A program made the position numbers and the translations under genes. This document shows positions 60,416 through 64,000 of a stretch of DNA of 64,000 bases, in pieces. This stretch comes from Winogradskya humida (GTDB lineage: Bacteria > Actinomycetota > Actinomycetes > Mycobacteriales > Micromonosporaceae), in assembly GCF_016862215.1 (NCBI RefSeq), contig NZ_BOMN01000056.1, forward strand, positions 19,343 to 83,342, read 5' to 3'. Position 1 is the stretch's first letter, and each line of letters starts with the position of its first letter. Under the pieces are notes generated by a model. It was not told the origin of the DNA. It did not search any database and was given only the letters and a program-made list of their open reading frames with translations.

Positions 60416-61972
60416 GTGACGCTCTCACCCGCAACATCCCGGATCACCCGCCGCCGAGTCGTCGGTGGCACCGCCGCCGTCGGTGCCGCCCTCGTCGTAC
60501 CCGCCGTGGTGTCATCGTCGGCGGCCTCGGCCGCAGCGGCGATCGAGCTCGTGCCGGCCGACGCCGACCTGCACCTGCTGCGCCGTGCCACGTACGGGCT
60601 GACCGCGGCCTCCGTCGCGGAGATCCGCCGGATCGGGCGGTCGGCGTGGCTGGACCGCCAGCTCGACCCGGCCTCGATCCGGGACGACCGCGGCGCGGAC
60701 ATCGCCACCCGCTTCCCCCTCGCCGGGGCGTCGAACGACACCCTCAAGGCCCGGGTCAAGGCGGGAACCCTCAAGCAGTACGCCTGGGACGCGATGTACC
60801 AGACCGGGTACGCCGCGATGAGCCGGGCGATCTGGAGCGAGCGCCAGCTGTTCGAGGTGATGGTCGACTTCTGGTCGAACCACCTCAACGTCACCTGCCC
60901 GTCGAGCGACGTCTGGGACAGCCGCCCGGACTACGACCGTACGGTGATCCGTGCCTACGCGTTCGGCCGGTTCGCGGACATGCTCAAGGCGAGCGCGAAA
61001 CACCCCGCCATGCTGACGTACCTCGACAACCGCTTCTCCACGAAGACGGCGCCGAACGAGAACTACGGCCGTGAGCTGCTCGAACTCCACACCGTCGGCC
61101 TGGTCTACAGCGAGTCGGACGTCAAGAACGCGGCCCGCCTGCTGACCGGCCTCACCGTCGACTGGAACACCGGCAACTACAAGTACGCCGCCACCACCCA
61201 CGCCACCGGCCCCGTCAGCATCATGGGCTTCTCGCACCCCAACGCGACCACCGCCGACGGCGAACCCGGGTCGCTCCAGCTGCTCGACTATCTCGCCCTG
61301 CACCCGGCGACAGCCCGCAGGATCGCGACCAAACTATGCGTACGCTTCGTCAGCGACACGCCGCCCGACACGCTCGTCACCCGGCTCGCAAAGGTCTATC
61401 TCGACAACGGCTCCGCGATCGTGCCGGTGCTCCGCGCGCTGTTCACCTCCACGGAATTCGCCGCCTCCCGGGGCCAGAAGGCGCGCACGCCGTACGAAGA
61501 CCTCGTCGCCTCCGTCCGGGCCCTCGCCCTGACCCCCGACGCCTCCGGCACCAAGGGCATGGAAGCGCTCTACTACTACGCGAGCAACGCGGGCCAGGGC
61601 CCCATGGCCTGGGCCACCCCCGACGGATACCCCGACGTGGAATCCGCCTGGTCCTCCCCGTCGGGCCTGCTGACCCGCTGGAACGCCCACCTGAACCTCG
61701 CCGCCGGCTACTGGCCGACCGAGCTCACCCGCCCGGCCAGCCTGTTCACCGAGCTCATCGGCCCACTACCCGCAACGTACGGCGCCCTGGTCGACACCCT
61801 GGCCCAGCGCCTCTTCGGCCAGAACCTCTCCACCGCCCACCGCGCGACAGCCACCGCCTACTTCAGCAAGACCCCGGCCGACCCGCTGAAATCCACGGAC
61901 AGCGCCGTCGGCTGGGCGTTCCCGTACCTCGTCGCTTGCCTGCTGAACTCTCCCTACTTCGGAATCCGGTGA
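60416..61972 (+). CDS. DUF1800 protein, Tat-exported
   Basis: A 518-residue DUF1800 protein with a twin-arginine signal (SRITRRRVVGGTAAVGAALVV). DLHLLRRATYGLTAASVAEI, FWSNHLNVTCPS, NENYGRELLELHTVGL and SAWSSPSGLLTRWN are family signatures. The function of DUF1800 is unknown. It is nearly always paired with DUF1501, and the two overlap here (TGATG). The GTG at 60416 follows GAGG closely. It lies 73 bp after ugd and may be read from the exopolysaccharide promoter. Confidence 0.87.
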   Translation: MTLSPATSRITRRRVVGGTAAVGAALVVPAVVSSSAASAAAAIELVPADADLHLLRRATYGLTAASVAEIRRIGRSAWLDRQLDPASIRDDRGADIATRFPLAGASNDTLKARVKAGTLKQYAWDAMYQTGYAAMSRAIWSERQLFEVMVDFWSNHLNVTCPSSDVWDSRPDYDRTVIRAYAFGRFADMLKASAKHPAMLTYLDNRFSTKTAPNENYGRELLELHTVGLVYSESDVKNAARLLTGLTVDWNTGNYKYAATTHATGPVSIMGFSHPNATTADGEPGSLQLLDYLALHPATARRIATKLCVRFVSDTPPDTLVTRLAKVYLDNGSAIVPVLRALFTSTEFAASRGQKARTPYEDLVASVRALALTPDASGTKGMEALYYYASNAGQGPMAWATPDGYPDVESAWSSPSGLLTRWNAHLNLAAGYWPTELTRPASLFTELIGPLPATYGALVDTLAQRLFGQNLSTAHRATATAYFSKTPADPLKSTDSAVGWAFPYLVACLLNSPYFGIR

Positions 61973-63219
61973 TGACCATGACCGACGCGTCCTGCTGCAC
62001 CACCAGCCGCCGCCGCTTCTTGGGAACCGCAGCCGCAGCCGGCGCGCTGATCGGCTTCGGCGCCGACCAGATCTCCACCCAGCTCGCGTACGCCGCCGGC
62101 CCGTACTCCGGCGACGTCTTCGTCCTGCTCTCCCTGCGCGGCGGCTTCGACGGCCTCTCCGCGATCGTCCCCGCCTTCGACGCCGACTACTACGCCGCCC
62201 GCCCCACCATCGCCGTCCCCAGATCCCAGCTCCTCGGCGACGACCCCCGCTTCGGCCTCCACCCTGCCCTCAAGCCGTTGCTGCCCCTCTGGAACGCCGG
62301 AACCTTCGGCGCCATCCACGCAGCCGGCCAGCCCACCCCGAACCGCTCCCACTTCGCCGCGATGGAGGAACTGGAACGAGCAGCCCCCGGCACGTCCGTG
62401 CGTACGGGCTGGCTGAACCGTGTCCTCGGCGGCCTGGGCGCCACCACCCCGATGAACGGCATGGCCGTGGGCAGCTTCATGCCCGCCCGCGTCATGGCCG
62501 GCCCCAGCCCCGAGCTGGACCTGAGCTCGATCGACGGCTTCACCCTCGCGGGCGAGGCCAAATACCAGCCGATGACCGCCACCATGACCGGCCTCTACGC
62601 GGGAGTCCCCGGCATCATGGGCGACACCGCCACCCGCCTGACCAGCGCCCTCGGCACCATGAAGACCGCCACCGCAGCCCAGCCCGCATCCTCGACGCAG
62701 TACCCGACGACCCCGCTGGGCAAGGCCCTGCGCGACGTCGCCCGCCTGGTCAAATCCGACGTGGGCCTCATGTCGGCCTGCGTCGACTCCGGCGACTGGG
62801 ACATGCACGAAAACCTGGGCACAGCCGCCCCCGGCAAGAAGATGTACGACAACCTCACCCAGCTGGCCGCCGCCCTCGCCGCCTTCGCTGCCGACCTCGG
62901 CCCCGACACCATGAAGCGCGTAACCCTGGTCACGGTCTCCGAATTCGGCCGCCGAGTAGCCGAGAACGGCTCAGCGGGCCTCGACCACGGCTACGGCAAC
63001 GCGATGCTCATGCTGGGCGGCTCCATCAACGGCGGCCAGGTCCACGGCACCTGGCCCGGCCTGGGCGACCGGTCCCTGGTCGACGGAGACCTGAAGGTCA
63101 CCACCGACTACCGCGCGGTCATCGCCGAAATCCTGCAGAAGCGCTGCGGCCTCACCAACGTCGGCTCGGTCTTCCCGAACGTCACCCCGACCACCCTGGG
63201 GGTCGTGAAGGCGCGGTAG
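61972..63219 (+). CDS. DUF1501 protein, Tat-exported
   Basis: A 415-residue DUF1501 protein with a twin-arginine signal (TTSRRRFLGTAAAAGALIGF). FVLLSLRGGFDGLSAIVPAF, HAAGQPTPNRSHFAAMEELE, SGDWDMHENLG, VTVSEFGRRVAENGSAGLDHGY are conserved; His and Asp in DMHE, DHG suggest an alkaline-phosphatase/sulfatase-like metal site. The ATG at 61972 overlaps the DUF1800 stop. Function unknown; a surface-assembly or polymer-modifying role with DUF1800 is speculation. Confidence 0.87.
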   Translation: MTMTDASCCTTSRRRFLGTAAAAGALIGFGADQISTQLAYAAGPYSGDVFVLLSLRGGFDGLSAIVPAFDADYYAARPTIAVPRSQLLGDDPRFGLHPALKPLLPLWNAGTFGAIHAAGQPTPNRSHFAAMEELERAAPGTSVRTGWLNRVLGGLGATTPMNGMAVGSFMPARVMAGPSPELDLSSIDGFTLAGEAKYQPMTATMTGLYAGVPGIMGDTATRLTSALGTMKTATAAQPASSTQYPTTPLGKALRDVARLVKSDVGLMSACVDSGDWDMHENLGTAAPGKKMYDNLTQLAAALAAFAADLGPDTMKRVTLVTVSEFGRRVAENGSAGLDHGYGNAMLMLGGSINGGQVHGTWPGLGDRSLVDGDLKVTTDYRAVIAEILQKRCGLTNVGSVFPNVTPTTLGVVKAR

Positions 63220-63435
63220 TTGACCGCCTCGCCGGCGAGATCACCAGCCGGTGAGCCGAAATCATGAAGTCTCACCCGGCAAGCGGTGATGGACGGGCCT
63301 GAGGGGCCTCTGTCCATCATCGCCTTCCCGGAATCCACGCACCATCATTGTGCGGTTATCCGAATTCTCGCCATCCGCCATTCAAATCCGTGTGATCCCC
63401 CTCAACCTGACAATGGCACACCCATCCTTCCGATC

Positions 63436-63825
63436 ATGGAACTCCCTGAGAAGAATCAAGGAGTGAAATACGCTCAGCTAGAAATTTTCACCACGGTCGA
63501 ATTGGCGTGGATGCGTGACCCGACACGACGCCGGAGCTATTCCGCGGCGATCGAAGTGTTCAGGCGTGAGCACCGGGTCCGGCGCGCTTTCGGAAAAGCC
63601 CTCGGCCACACCGCCCGGCTACGCCGCGACTCTCCCACGGCCCGGACACCGGACGGCAAGGTCGAGTGGATCGAGGCCGCACGCGCATTGTTCCGTGACG
63701 CGAACACCAGCCGGGCGCAGGCCGATGCCGAATACGAGCGTGACCGCAAGCGTGCCGCCGGTGACCTGTTCGACTGGTCCCGGTTCGCCCACCGCTGGCG
63801 CGTGAAGTACGCCGCCGCCTGCTAG
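63436..63825 (+). CDS. Small basic protein of unknown function
   Basis: A 129-residue, Arg/Ala-rich, mostly helical protein with no recognised domain. Segments such as VELAWMRDPTRRRSYSAAIE and ARALFRDANTSRAQADAEYE suggest a helical bundle. The start is uncertain: ATG 63436 lacks a ribosome binding site, and GTG 63463 directly abuts AAGGAG. It lies about 220 bp after the DUF1501 gene in a lower-GC stretch and 60 bp from an IS256 remnant. Confidence 0.5.
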   Translation: MELPEKNQGVKYAQLEIFTTVELAWMRDPTRRRSYSAAIEVFRREHRVRRAFGKALGHTARLRRDSPTARTPDGKVEWIEAARALFRDANTSRAQADAEYERDRKRAAGDLFDWSRFAHRWRVKYAAAC

Positions 63826-63887
63826 CCAGCCACCACAACCATGACGCGACACGCGTTCACATCCGATCCTCTGCGGAATCGGCCGCC

Positions 63888-64000
63888 TCACACCACACGG
63901 CCACAACTCTCACCGTCGGTTACCGGTGAACCCCGGCGGCGATGCAGGCGTTTCTTGACGATCTGCGGCTCGCAACTGCCAGCGTATTCAGTCGGTAAGT
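63888..64000 (-). pseudogene. Remnant of an IS256-family transposase
   Basis: Read on the minus strand from the window edge, one frame (63998-63888) gives a short peptide containing CEPQIVKKRLHRR, close to the EPQIVKKRQRRL block in the N-terminal third of actinobacterial IS256 transposases. The frame then diverges and stops at 63888, so the similarity is lost within about ten residues. The rest of the element, if any, lies beyond the window. Confidence 0.45.

Overview
The window is chromosomal DNA from a high-GC Gram-positive bacterium. The gene content points to an actinomycete of the Micromonosporaceae type (Actinoplanes-like). It has mycothiol biosynthesis (mshB), a mycosin protease with PPE/WXG-like partners, an XRE-DUF397 pair, 7Fe ferredoxin followed by dapC, an Sdh1-type succinate dehydrogenase, many GTG/TTG starts, and genes joined by 4-nt ATGA/GTGA overlaps. 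The genus is an inference from gene content only. No tRNA, rRNA, CRISPR array or intact insertion sequence was seen.

Region by region. 201-9164 (minus strand) holds two adjacent operons. One is a LIV-type ABC importer (livG-F-H-M plus lipoprotein). The other is a catabolic set: two SDRs, an APH-type kinase, an acyl-CoA dehydrogenase and a terminal TetR. A perfect palindrome overlaps the importer promoter, and a related degenerate site lies at the catabolic promoter, so one TetR may control both. The kinase plus dehydrogenase resemble the 4-hydroxyacyl-CoA module (LvaA/LvaC, ACAD10/11). 9336-17756 carries membrane and secreted proteins, AlkB, a coiled-coil protein and sdhCAB. 17818-19286 is a secreted NucA/NucB-type nuclease gene with two apparent frameshifts, followed by a GC-rich minisatellite. 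19874-24334 holds tldE/tldD and a TPR-GGDEF protein. 24370-30191 has a Uma2 nuclease-like gene, a truncated S9 peptidase without catalytic residues, mshB, a VanW protein and small membrane proteins.

30196-32018 is a compact lower-GC island. A leaderless gene with a restriction-endonuclease-like N-terminus and a winged helix overlaps an AbiEii-like nucleotidyltransferase gene. Both sit behind a 38-bp palindromic operator with four heptamer half-sites. This looks like a type IV toxin-antitoxin or abortive-infection module with an unusual antitoxin, and is the best candidate for an under-described system here.

32026-46339 has a GNAT protein, fdxA-dapC, an orphan type VII secretion-associated trio (WXG-like, PPE-like, mycosin), an SDR/TetR divergent pair, a secreted propeller-LamG protein, a coiled-coil protein, SIMPL, aldo/keto reductase, DUF4407 and a SigB/SigF-class sigma factor. 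46476-49665 is a minus-strand cluster of small membrane-anchored surface proteins. Three are paralogues with a C-terminal pair of cysteines, one has an FN3-like domain, and two are paralogues with an HQWY motif. 50169-51706 is an XRE-DUF397 unit.

52305-60342 is a five-gene exopolysaccharide operon: cellulose-synthase-like GT2, membrane acyltransferase with SGNH domain, GT-C glycosyltransferase, GH26-like hydrolase and UDP-glucose dehydrogenase. It follows a dyad-rich upstream region of about 650 bp. A Tat-exported DUF1800/DUF1501 pair follows. The window ends with a small unknown gene and the remnant of an IS256-family transposase.
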